This document shows, piece after piece, positions 9,035-17,411 of a stretch of DNA of 64,000 bases; within the stretch, counting starts at the first letter, position 1, and each line of letters opens with the position of its first letter. The notes under the pieces were generated by a model. It saw nothing but the letters and a program-made list of their open reading frames with translations. It was not told the origin of the DNA and did not search any database. Origin of the DNA: CAWBAT01 sp046331665. Its GTDB lineage: Bacteria; Acidobacteriota; Terriglobia; Versatilivoradales; Versatilivoraceae. A program made the position numbers and the translations under genes. Where the stretch lies: contig JAXLQK010000030.1 in the NCBI GenBank assembly GCA_046331665.1, positions 1-64,000 of the forward strand, given 5' to 3'.

Positions 9035-9622
9035 CTATTCCTTTGCCCATTCGGACATGGTTCTTTCAATCCTGCGATCGGGGACAAGCCAAATGATGGC
9101 CACAACGACGAAGAGCGATGTGGCCAGCCATGAATTGAAGAAGGCGAGTGGAATGGAGACCAGATAGATCATCACCGATACCTTCCCCTTAAAATCCTTA
9201 CCCAGCGCGGTCGCCAAGGTGGACTCCTTGCCATGGAGTGAAACGAGAGCGCGGCTGAGGATGAAATAGGCAGCCCCAGCAAACAATTGCACCGCTCCGT
9301 AAATGGCGACAGGCCAGGCGGCGAAATGGGACTCGCCCATCCAGCCCGTTCCAAAGGGAATGAGAGAAAGCCAGAAGAGAAGGTGCAGATTGGCCCACAG
9401 GACACGACCATTGACCTGCTTAATCGCCTGGAGCAGGTGATGATGATTATTCCAATAGATGCCGAGGAGAATGAAGCTGAGAACGTAACTCATGAAGACG
9501 GGGACCAAGGGAAGAAGACTGGTCAGATTGGCTTCGTGAGGCGCGTGCAATTCCAGCACCATGATAGTGATGATGATGGCAATCACGCCGTCACTGAACG
9601 CTTCCAGCCTACTTTTGCTCAT
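9035..9622 (-). CDS. TMEM175 (DUF1211) family potassium channel
   Basis: A 195-residue membrane protein with about six hydrophobic helices. It begins MSKSRLEAFSDGVIAIIIT, and the RLEAFSDG-V-A-I signature on the first helix is diagnostic of DUF1211/TMEM175, whose characterised bacterial members are potassium-permeable channels. The HHHLL stretch after helix 3 is also usual. Its start overlaps the 3' end of the following small membrane-protein gene by 14 bases, so the pair is likely cotranscribed. Confidence 0.85.
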   Translation of the reverse strand: MSKSRLEAFSDGVIAIIITIMVLELHAPHEANLTSLLPLVPVFMSYVLSFILLGIYWNNHHHLLQAIKQVNGRVLWANLHLLFWLSLIPFGTGWMGESHFAAWPVAIYGAVQLFAGAAYFILSRALVSLHGKESTLATALGKDFKGKVSVMIYLVSIPLAFFNSWLATSLFVVVAIIWLVPDRRIERTMSEWAKE

Positions 9623-9833
9623 GTGAATCTCCGCTCGAATCTTGCAAGGGCCGTGACCGATACCAACCTACCAGCATGCCGGTGACCCATCCCAACGGTC
9701 CGGTGATAAAGACTCCCAAAAGGCCGCAAAGATTGCAGGATGGATAGAGCCATTTACAAGCTACAAAGACGCCGATCAAAAACCCTGCAATTCCTCCGAC
9801 CAACCCTCCTGCAAGTGTTTTAACGATTCTCAT
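9609..9833 (-). CDS. Small glycine-rich membrane protein
   Basis: Begins probably at the internal ATG at 9833 (MRIVKTLAGGLVGG); the open frame itself starts at 9872. Two hydrophobic helices with glycine zippers (GGLVGGIAGFLIGVFVACKW and a second near LGVFITGPLGWVTGMLVGW) are joined by a Cys-containing loop, PSCNLC. No function can be assigned. It is coupled to the TMEM175 gene by a 14-base overlap. Confidence 0.6.
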   Translation of the reverse strand: MRIVKTLAGGLVGGIAGFLIGVFVACKWLYPSCNLCGLLGVFITGPLGWVTGMLVGWYRSRPLQDSSGDSHEQK

Positions 9834-9891
9834 TGAGGTTTCAACCTCAACCGATTCTTTTAAACCGTGCAAGGTGCCGCCAAGGACCAGT

Positions 9892-10362
9892 TCATTGGCT
9901 GGTTAGATTCACTTCTTTCAAGAAACCCGGATCAAGCTCCAATGGAGCGATATCGGGTTCTACCCATTCAGTTTTGGCTCTTGGGGAGAACAAAACCTCT
10001 CTTGAGTAGAACCTGAAAAGCACATTTTTCCTGGCGAGGGAACTCGCCAGCAGATAATTTACTCTTTCCTGGAACGGCAACTCAGGATGGCAGTGTTGAA
10101 GAGATTGGACAAGAAGCTCGACATAAGCCCGAGTGATCGTTTCGTGATAGCCTCTTGTCAAGGAATTGGGGGTTCCGTGCTTTTCATTGAGGCGCTGTAT
10201 CCCCGCTCGCAGACGGTCCAAAGCTTCCGCCTTACCGTAACGGTTCACGTGCCACGCCCCTACCGCCAGGTGTGCATGATGGGTCCATTCTGAAGGGGGA
10301 ATCGTGCCCGCTTCAAATTGTTGGACTAGTGAATCATAGCCTGCCATGTCGTCAATCCTCAT
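9892..10362 (-). CDS. Conserved hypothetical protein with a second partial copy at 14.9 kb
   Basis: A protein of about 156 residues starting at the ATG at 10362, behind GGAGGAAAACAATTCG; the open frame extends 10 codons further. The conserved core FEAGTIPPSEWTHHAHLAVG followed by a helix-rich region (LTRGYHETITRAYVELL) is a widespread small soluble family of unknown role in acidobacteria and relatives. I cannot name a domain. The segment encoding IPPSEWTHHAHLAVGA is repeated nearly identically at about 14867-14961. It sits between the sulfatase-like gene and the TMEM175 pair on the same strand. Confidence 0.65.
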   Translation of the reverse strand: MRIDDMAGYDSLVQQFEAGTIPPSEWTHHAHLAVGAWHVNRYGKAEALDRLRAGIQRLNEKHGTPNSLTRGYHETITRAYVELLVQSLQHCHPELPFQERVNYLLASSLARKNVLFRFYSREVLFSPRAKTEWVEPDIAPLELDPGFLKEVNLTSQ

Positions 10363-10396
10363 TCGAATTGTTTTCCTCCGATTCCAGATCAAGAAG

Positions 10397-12970
10397 TCAA
10401 GACGATGGAACGACCGGTGTCATGGTCAACCAAATTAACGCTATCCCCAAAGGCCGCACATCGGGGCTTTCGTCAATATTTGCCGGGGGAATAGCGGTGG
10501 GGAATTCAAACGTGATGACGGACATTTCAGACCCTGTCAGGGACCCGGCAGGCAATTCCAGGTTCAACTCCTGGACTCCCGGATCTGAAGCTTCAAACTC
10601 CTTGATCAAATTCTGGTTGGCGAAAATCCGCATTTTCTGGGTGGCAATTTTCCCAGGCACCAGATAGGGAAGGAATTGTGCCTTGAGGCGAATCGGCGAA
10701 TTTGTAGCAGGGAGCTTGAAGATCAAATGGGCTTGTCGGGCCACCGTCCAGGTATGGGTTTTTTCGGCCCTCGACCAACCCAACCCTTGGAATTGCAAGC
10801 CATTCCCTTTGGACGTGAAGTCGACGAGAGCGCCCCAGCTATAATTCGGAGAATTCTTCTTGACGAGTTCCTGCAGGCTGATGCCGCCGGAGGAGAAGGC
10901 GGTGAAAACGCGCACTTCATTGTGGCCTTGTCGAAATGCCGATTCCGGCAGGAGCACCGCAAAGTTTTCCTTATCCCCCTCTGTAAATGACATGGTGACA
11001 GCCCGTATGACACCGTTGACTGCAACAGCCAGAGGGGTTGGGGCGGAGGCTTTTTTCTCTGGGCGAAGAATTTGTCCTTTAAGTTTGGCAAGCAGGAATG
11101 GGTTATTCGAGTTGATATTGCTGTAGTGATTCAACCGCTCGATGTCACATTTCAATGAGGTATTTTTGATCAAACTAAAGTGATTCAATGGGAGGCCCAC
11201 GATTTCATGGTTTGGACCTACTCGATAGGGCCAGTCCGGGGCCTGCACGGAGCCAAACTGAGCGATCTTGTTTTCCACCTTGTCAATCTTCGCAAAGTCG
11301 TCGGCTTTCAGGTCGATGACCTCGTTTGAGGTAATGACGAAATGTTTGCCAGGTTTCCCGGAGGGACCGGCAAAGGATTGACCGTCGGTGGGCCACCCCA
11401 TCCGAGTCTTCAGAAGGTCTGCGAGAGTTGGCAATAAATCCACTGTTTCTACATTGCGATCATCAATCTTGCCATGGGTCTGGTGAGGCAGCTTCACAAA
11501 CAGCGGTACCGAGAGAATATCCGCGTAATTTCCTGGTGAGGGCTTCCGGCGGGACAATCCAGGCCTGAAGCTCGATCCATGATCAGCGACAATGACCACG
11601 AGTGCAGAATCATACAATCCCACCTCTTTTAAGTGCTGGACCAAGTCCCCCACCAACCGATCGACGAATCCGACTTGAAGCAAATGTTGCTGATAAGCCA
11701 GGGTGACCGGCCACGGGTCCAAACCCCAAAGGTCGGGATCAATCCCGGAGCCATTGGATCCCTGCACCCCTCGAATCTTGTCATCGAAAGTAAACTGCTT
11801 CCCTGAAGGGAGAAACTGCCAGGGGGCGTGAGGCAGCAGGATATGCAGGAAATGAAGGGTGGGTTTATTGGAAAGGCAAATGGAATCGACAAACTGACGA
11901 AAACCGGCAGCCCGCCCCGTCCATTCCATCAGTTGATGATAATCATCGACTGTTGGCTGAGGTCGTTCATGGTCCGCTTTCAACTCAAGGAAATTCTTGT
12001 ATGAATTCGAGATGCTGGGTAACCCTGAGGTCATCTCCGCGGGTAATACCCTGTAAAGGTAGACGAGGGAGAGATCGGACAACAAGACACCCAGCTGCCG
12101 ATTCTTCGAAATCGAGTCCTTGTCCTGACAAAGTTCAGCAGGACACAGGCGGGTATTGCTTTCGTGAACGTTCAGTTCGTAACTTCCGGCGAGAAGAGTA
12201 AACAGGTTGTGAGGATGGTCGGCGGCATTGGGCAGGAGCCCCGCATCGGGTTGAGGGAACTGTCCATCCAGGATGGCGGGAACGGCGTGCAGGGTGCCAT
12301 CACAAACCGAGGTAGCATTCCGGTACCAGGTCGATTCCTTTGCCAGAGAGGCAAAATGAGGGTAATGCAACTCGTCAATCAAATTCTGTTCATTCAGCAA
12401 GGAGGAGAGTGGAAATTCATCAAAAATGACCATCACAATCGGAACCGGGTTGGCGATTCGGTGGCTTGGCAGTAGGCCCGTGTTTTTCTCCCACACCAGC
12501 TTGCTTACGGGAGAATGAAAGAGAAACAAAAGTGGGAAAAAAGCCACGGCGGGCAGGAGAAACAGCAAAGAAAACCGAGAGCTTCTGACTTTTAGATAGC
12601 CGAAGGAGAGCGCGGCCGAGACCGCGAAAACGAGCGCAATTCTTGAGCCCCCACTCATTCCTGAAATCCATTTTGAGGCTGGCAGGAGGGTGAGGGTCGA
12701 CAGGAAAGCCAACACCGCGCAATGGACCATCCGGGTGACCCTTCGAGCCATCATGGAAACCAAAGCCTCCAGAGTCACCAGAAGGCAAGCAGGAAGGACA
12801 CTCAGGCCAATCGCCATGAGGCAAATTTCCAAAGCCGTTGTCTGATGAGCGACAAAGAAGCCAGGGTTCTTCGAGAGGAGGTTAAACAGGGGCTGTGCCA
12901 ATCCGAAAGCACACAGGACAAGGATGTCGGATAGATTCAATCCCCAGTCAGAGCTAGTTTTCATGGGCAA
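10397..12970 (-). CDS. Membrane-anchored sulfatase/alkaline-phosphatase superfamily protein
   Basis: An 857-residue protein. Five hydrophobic helices at about residues 12-152 anchor a large periplasmic sulfatase-fold domain (about 170-560), as in LtaS- and EptA-type enzymes. The metal-site strand is VMVIFDEFPLSS, and the likely nucleophile region is VCDGTLHAVPAIL, where Thr rather than a Cys-x-Pro-x-Arg sulfatase signature argues for a phosphotransferase-like mechanism. The second metal motif is VVIVADHGSSFRPG. A C-terminal beta-sandwich (about 640-857) follows. Its neighbours, a NoeA-like methyltransferase and a YIDPGSGSY-type small membrane protein on the same strand, suggest joint modification of a cell-surface glycan. 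Substrate unknown. Confidence 0.8.
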   Translation of the reverse strand: MPMKTSSDWGLNLSDILVLCAFGLAQPLFNLLSKNPGFFVAHQTTALEICLMAIGLSVLPACLLVTLEALVSMMARRVTRMVHCAVLAFLSTLTLLPASKWISGMSGGSRIALVFAVSAALSFGYLKVRSSRFSLLFLLPAVAFFPLLFLFHSPVSKLVWEKNTGLLPSHRIANPVPIVMVIFDEFPLSSLLNEQNLIDELHYPHFASLAKESTWYRNATSVCDGTLHAVPAILDGQFPQPDAGLLPNAADHPHNLFTLLAGSYELNVHESNTRLCPAELCQDKDSISKNRQLGVLLSDLSLVYLYRVLPAEMTSGLPSISNSYKNFLELKADHERPQPTVDDYHQLMEWTGRAAGFRQFVDSICLSNKPTLHFLHILLPHAPWQFLPSGKQFTFDDKIRGVQGSNGSGIDPDLWGLDPWPVTLAYQQHLLQVGFVDRLVGDLVQHLKEVGLYDSALVVIVADHGSSFRPGLSRRKPSPGNYADILSVPLFVKLPHQTHGKIDDRNVETVDLLPTLADLLKTRMGWPTDGQSFAGPSGKPGKHFVITSNEVIDLKADDFAKIDKVENKIAQFGSVQAPDWPYRVGPNHEIVGLPLNHFSLIKNTSLKCDIERLNHYSNINSNNPFLLAKLKGQILRPEKKASAPTPLAVAVNGVIRAVTMSFTEGDKENFAVLLPESAFRQGHNEVRVFTAFSSGGISLQELVKKNSPNYSWGALVDFTSKGNGLQFQGLGWSRAEKTHTWTVARQAHLIFKLPATNSPIRLKAQFLPYLVPGKIATQKMRIFANQNLIKEFEASDPGVQELNLELPAGSLTGSEMSVITFEFPTAIPPANIDESPDVRPLGIALIWLTMTPVVPSS

Positions 12971-13040
12971 TGGGAACTCCCCCCGCTTTCATGGACGAGT
13001 TGGCGTGACCGTCCAGTCATCAGTCGCCGAAGAAATGCGT

Positions 13041-14453
13041 TTACTCACCCGATTTTTCCATCCAATAGAGGGTTCTCATGGTCCCTGGAATTGGGGTCGA
13101 ATTCCTGATCTTGAAATACTGCATGAACTCGCGCTCAAAATTTGCCTGATCATAGTTCGGGAAAATGTCTTCGCGGCTGGCCAGCAGTCGCGACACCTGG
13201 GAATCCCCCTTGGGAACGAACTCAATGACCAGGAACCGGCAGATCCCTCCAAAAAAGGCAGCGATTCTGGACAAAGGCAGATTGTTGGATAGGGCTAAAT
13301 GATGAATCAGGGCCAAGGCTAGAACCGCATCGGCCGGGCCTCGCGAGATCAGGGATTTCCGCTCCAGACTTTCCCAACCGAGAGCGGAACTGGGGTTCGT
13401 CAAGTCCTGCAATAATGGGAGAAGATGGGGTTCCTGGCGAGCCTTGCATTCCAGGTAATTCTTTTCGACACAGACAGGGTCAGCATCAAAGGCAATCGTC
13501 AAAATCCCGAGGGCGCTTGCCAGGCGGCTGAATTCCCCGGTATTGGCGCCGAGATCCCAAAGGATCCTGGGGCGGGGATCCAGCGCCCTTAAAATGTCGT
13601 GGACTTGTTGCTGCTTGAACCGAAAGGCTTCGGAACCATAATTCGTCCCTGCATAGTAATCGCTCCATTCGCTAGGGGGCGGCCGCCATTTGAGCCGGCG
13701 TACCGCAGATTCCAGATTGTCAACCAACCCCAGAGCGGCATGCCGGCTCACCTCCTGGGGCTTCCTCACTGATGGGCGATTGGCAAAATGGCGCTGGGTT
13801 TTCGAATGAAGATAAAGATGAATGAACAACGAAAGGCGGGCAAAGCTTCGAGCGGGCAATAGGGAGCTGACCAGGTCCAGGGGAATCCCGTCCAGGTGGA
13901 TGCGCAGCAGTTGGCTCAAGCGGGCATCGGTGTAGGACATCAATGCTAATGGCCCCAAAAAATGCTGGCAAAATTGCCGGTAGGCAATCCAGGGCTTTCC
14001 TTCCTGGTATCGCTCAAACGAAAGGGTGTCTACCAGGACAGGCTGCCCCTTCCAAAACTGAATGTTATATGCAGACGCGTCCTTCAGCGACATCTCAAAG
14101 CCGAGGGATTCTTTTTGAATTTTCAGGGTAAGCAAAGCGGCATCCTGAAGCTGACGGAAGCTCCATTCATACGGGTAAGAGATAAATGGAATCCATTGAG
14201 GGCGCAGAACCCTGTAGGCCTCCGCGCTGGCTGCTTCATCCAACCTCATTTCCTCATGAGTCACCAAGCAGCCCGCTTGGGTTAATCGGCGATAGAGACC
14301 TGAATTCATCAGACATTCGTAATTGTCCCGGTACCGATGGTTTACTTGCCGCAATAGGGTTTTCCCTTTGAAGTAGAGAAAGCCGCTCGGGTCTCGAAAG
14401 GACTCAGTGGAAGTCTGAATTCGATCGGATGGAATCGGGACAGGCGTCACCAT
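13041..14453 (-). CDS. SAM-dependent methyltransferase, NoeA-like
   Basis: About 470 residues from the ATG at 14453, whose sequence ATGGTGA overlaps the stop of the upstream small gene. The open frame runs 12 codons further upstream but lacks a ribosome-binding site. The N-terminal half is the helix-rich region seen in NoeA-type nodulation methyltransferases (EMSLKDASAYNIQFWKGQPV, then DTLSFERYQEGKPWIAYRQF). The C-terminal half holds the Rossmann methyltransferase: motif I ILWDLGANTGEFSR, the acidic FDADPVCVEKNY, and DAVLALALIHHLAL. Known NoeA acts in Nod-factor or glycan decoration. Here cytoplasmic methylation of a surface-polymer precursor is inferred from the neighbours. It lies 70 bases upstream of the sulfatase-like gene. 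Confidence 0.8.
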   Translation of the reverse strand: MVTPVPIPSDRIQTSTESFRDPSGFLYFKGKTLLRQVNHRYRDNYECLMNSGLYRRLTQAGCLVTHEEMRLDEAASAEAYRVLRPQWIPFISYPYEWSFRQLQDAALLTLKIQKESLGFEMSLKDASAYNIQFWKGQPVLVDTLSFERYQEGKPWIAYRQFCQHFLGPLALMSYTDARLSQLLRIHLDGIPLDLVSSLLPARSFARLSLFIHLYLHSKTQRHFANRPSVRKPQEVSRHAALGLVDNLESAVRRLKWRPPPSEWSDYYAGTNYGSEAFRFKQQQVHDILRALDPRPRILWDLGANTGEFSRLASALGILTIAFDADPVCVEKNYLECKARQEPHLLPLLQDLTNPSSALGWESLERKSLISRGPADAVLALALIHHLALSNNLPLSRIAAFFGGICRFLVIEFVPKGDSQVSRLLASREDIFPNYDQANFEREFMQYFKIRNSTPIPGTMRTLYWMEKSGE

Positions 14454-14665
14454 TTCAGGAATCGGGAGAATTTCGAAGAAAGCCTCCATCTTGTAAAAGA
14501 GGCACGCATTTTGGTCCAGAAAAGTTTGATCGAGTACAAAAACCCCAATAGCCCGGCCACCAGAATTTGAAGGATATAGCTTCCGCTGCCTGGGTCAATA
14601 TAGGCGTAACAGGGTGGAGGGAATAGCACGAGGCTCACAGCCATCACAGCAACAATCTTCAGCAT
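14447..14665 (-). CDS. Small membrane protein with YIDPGSGSYILQ motif
   Basis: A 72-residue protein with a signal-like first helix, then YIDPGSGSYILQILVAGLLG running into a second membrane helix and a basic tail. The YIDPG(S/T)GS motif marks a family of tiny membrane proteins often found beside methyltransferases and LtaS-like hydrolases. Its stop overlaps the start of the NoeA-like gene (ATGGTGA), giving translational coupling. It is probably the first gene of the envelope-modification operon. Function unknown. Confidence 0.75.
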   Translation of the reverse strand: MLKIVAVMAVSLVLFPPPCYAYIDPGSGSYILQILVAGLLGFLYSIKLFWTKMRASFTRWRLSSKFSRFLKW

Positions 14666-14866
14666 TCTGGCAAGATCCTTAAGGGGTCATCGAACGGGAT
14701 CCTTTTCGTTAGGACGCGGCTGCCGAAAGTAGAAACCTCCAGCAGGTTCGTAACTGAGTTTCGGGGCCAAACGAAATGAGCCCTATTATGCCAATAAACA
14801 ACGGTTATGGAAACCACTTCAAGATTTGGAAAAGCGGAGAACGGCCGGAGGTGTTTGTCCCAGCCA

Positions 14867-14961
14867 GTTCACGGGATCGCCCCTACCGCCAGGTGTGCAT
14901 GATGGGTCCATTCTGAAGGGGGAATCGTGCCCGCTTCGAATTGTTTGACCAATCCATCGCA
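14867..14961 (-). pseudogene. Partial duplicate of the conserved hypothetical gene at 9.9-10.4 kb
   Basis: About 95 bases here match the segment at about 10243-10338 on the same strand, with near identity over the central 70 bases. Translation gives LVKQFEAGTIPPSEWTHHA and continues HLAVGA, then quickly hits a stop. It is a dead gene fragment in the otherwise gene-free 14666-15015 stretch. Mismatches at both edges suggest an old duplication or remains of a second family member. Confidence 0.75.
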
Positions 14962-15015
14962 ATCTGAAATCAAAGGCCCCCCAAAAACTCGATTCCTGTC
15001 CGTTTATTTCCCTCT

Positions 15016-17262
15016 TTAACAAGTACCCTGAAAGAAAGGCGCTCTGTCTTCAAGGGTCAGTTCCCCGGTCTTGGAAATCTTGCGAAGCGGCAGGAGTTGA
15101 AGCTGGATGGGAGGCGTCGAGATCCAGCGTTGATGAATCCTGGCTTCCGCTGTGATATCGGCGGTCCCCGGCACACTTTCAGCCGCCGCCTGCAACATGA
15201 AAGTGATCTGGTCTCCTTGGCGACCCAGCTCCCGCCAGAATCCTTCCGGCAAATTCATCAACTGAATCGAAGCGTCTTCGGGAACTTCCTGTGCCTTGAT
15301 TTCCAGGGTGGTCGATTCACCCTGGCGTAATGTCATCTGGCTGACGGTTGTTGAAAGCTGACCCGGAGCGGGTTCACAAATTGTCATCACGATTGCTGGC
15401 AGAGGCCGCCGAATGTAATTCCAAAGCTCGAGCAAGGGACCGATATAAGTAGAAGCGTGGGCTTCAATCAGCATGCGGTTTGGACTGGCCTCCTCTTTGG
15501 TCGGAGTCCCTAAAATATGGATGGGGTAATCACCCAGCGGAAGAGATTCAGGGACATTAATTTGCAAGGCGATTTCCGGGATGATCATGTCAGCGCCATC
15601 AGCGTTGGGCTCGAACAACTGATCTGCACGAAATTTCCCCCTGGGAGACTCAACTCCTTTCGGTAATCCCTCCACCCATATGGAAACTTCCCCTTCAAAT
15701 CCCGCTTCCCTGACCAGGTGAACTTTGAGGATGGCAGAATTTCCCCTGGGAACGGTGAAGTTCTCCGGACTGGTGAAGAGCTGAAATCCGGTGGCCTCCT
15801 GCTTGCCTTTGAGCCGGTAGACGTAGCTTTCTCCACCGCGATTCAAGCGATCCTTAATGGCGAGCTGGAATCTGCCGTCCTCTTTCGGCGTGTAATACAG
15901 GCTGCTGTCAGAATTCCCAAGCAAACTCCCCTGTCCTGCCACCACATCATCATTGCTGGCGACTTTCTTGCCGGCCGGATCGCGAAGTTCGAGCACGGTG
16001 TCGATATGGGGAAGGCCGAGTTGTTCGGCCAGTGTCCAAAAATGAAGGAGCTGGCCCGCCTTTCCACGAACGGTGTAGACATCCTGTTCTCCCGGAATTT
16101 TCAATACCCCATCGATGCAGATTTCTCCTTTTTGCAGGTCAAGCTCGGTGCCAGGTGCGGGGCTGAATACGGCTTCCTGGGAAAGCTCTACCGTTCCGCC
16201 TTCGCTAATTCCCCGCGAACCCCTTCCCCAAAGCCGCCACAGCCCTGCCTGCAATTGAAGCGAAGGAGTGAATTCCACCTCCATCTGATGCGTGTTTTGT
16301 TTGATAATCTTCGCGGCGATTTGCGGCATTTCGGCCGCCCTGGGAGCATCCGGCTGAAAGTGGATGGGCATGGTATAGGGATAAGTCATCCTGGCATATT
16401 CCGCCAGGCGAATAGGGGTGAGATACACTTTCTGCAATTGGCCGAGGTCATTGCCCGACAGATGCAGACGGGTGGTTTGGCCAATCCGAAGGCCCAGCGG
16501 AGAAACGATATCAATCCGGGGTAAAGACGCTATCCGAAGCGTGTACGTGCAAGCCTTCCCAAAATTGAACCCGCGGGGGCCGCGATATTGGTCAAGCTTG
16601 AGGTAGTAGACTCCCGATCGCGTGAAAGTGAAGTCGATCCAAGGTGACTCATCATAATCACTGCGATCGTCACTATACGCCAGCCGACGGTCTCCCGCGT
16701 CCAGGAGAGTCAATTTGGTTTCAAGTCCCGAACCGTATTCAATCGAACGCAGATCGAAACTCCAGTGATCTCCCGCCCTCACTTGAATCGAGAAGTAATC
16801 CACGTCGCTAGCCGCATCCAGGCGGCCTTCCAACTCCATGGGCAGTTGTGGAATGGGCTGGGCATGTTTCAGGTCGTCGTTGGGCTCGGCTTCCAAAAGG
16901 GAAGCGAATTGACTCACATTAAATAGCGCAGACTTCGAATACCCATCCAAAGTCCTGGCTCGAACCAGATGCGGCCCCAGTGAAGCCTCCTGTGAAATCG
17001 AGACCCTGCCGGTGAGGCGGGTGGAGCGAATGGAAGTGGTCTCGAGCCAGGTCAAGTCTTGGCTGTCAAAAACGACTCCGGTGGTGTTGGCCAGACATTC
17101 GCCGACGATCTCAACCTCGAGTTGCGTTCCGCGCTGGGCGCTCAAGGGATAAACCCGAAGGATTTTGGGAGAAGGAAGCTCGGCCCGGGCCATTGAGAGG
17201 AATGGCGAAGAAAGTAAAAGCAGGGTGAAGTGAACTAAACCTCGGCGGAGCATGAAAGACAT
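15016..17262 (-). CDS. Secreted pre-peptidase C-terminal (PPC) domain protein
   Basis: About 748 residues; the start is uncertain (GTG at 17292 or ATGs at 17262 and 17253). A signal peptide ends near SMARA. An IPT/TIG-like beta-sandwich follows (ILRVYPLSAQRGTQLEVEIVG), then a PPC domain with EAEPNDDLKHAQPIPQL and DVDYFSIQVRAGDHWSFDLR, more sandwich domains, and a second PPC-like unit with KGEICIDGVLKIPGEQDVY. There is no catalytic domain. Such proteins commonly lie beside DUF1501 and DUF1549/1553 genes, as here, and are presumed surface or periplasmic partners of an unexplored degradative system. It is the last gene of the three on this strand. Confidence 0.75.
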   Translation of the reverse strand: MSFMLRRGLVHFTLLLLSSPFLSMARAELPSPKILRVYPLSAQRGTQLEVEIVGECLANTTGVVFDSQDLTWLETTSIRSTRLTGRVSISQEASLGPHLVRARTLDGYSKSALFNVSQFASLLEAEPNDDLKHAQPIPQLPMELEGRLDAASDVDYFSIQVRAGDHWSFDLRSIEYGSGLETKLTLLDAGDRRLAYSDDRSDYDESPWIDFTFTRSGVYYLKLDQYRGPRGFNFGKACTYTLRIASLPRIDIVSPLGLRIGQTTRLHLSGNDLGQLQKVYLTPIRLAEYARMTYPYTMPIHFQPDAPRAAEMPQIAAKIIKQNTHQMEVEFTPSLQLQAGLWRLWGRGSRGISEGGTVELSQEAVFSPAPGTELDLQKGEICIDGVLKIPGEQDVYTVRGKAGQLLHFWTLAEQLGLPHIDTVLELRDPAGKKVASNDDVVAGQGSLLGNSDSSLYYTPKEDGRFQLAIKDRLNRGGESYVYRLKGKQEATGFQLFTSPENFTVPRGNSAILKVHLVREAGFEGEVSIWVEGLPKGVESPRGKFRADQLFEPNADGADMIIPEIALQINVPESLPLGDYPIHILGTPTKEEASPNRMLIEAHASTYIGPLLELWNYIRRPLPAIVMTICEPAPGQLSTTVSQMTLRQGESTTLEIKAQEVPEDASIQLMNLPEGFWRELGRQGDQITFMLQAAAESVPGTADITAEARIHQRWISTPPIQLQLLPLRKISKTGELTLEDRAPFFQGTC

Positions 17263-17411
17263 CCAAAACGTGGGTCGATTGGCTATGAGCACAAGTAGTC
17301 TTTCGAACTGAGAATTTTCCCGTGGGGCGTCAACTCAATTCGCCCTCATGTAGAATTCGGTGAGGCTGATCGAACGAGGCCGCAGCTTGCAAGGAACAGG
17401 ACAACGGGAGA

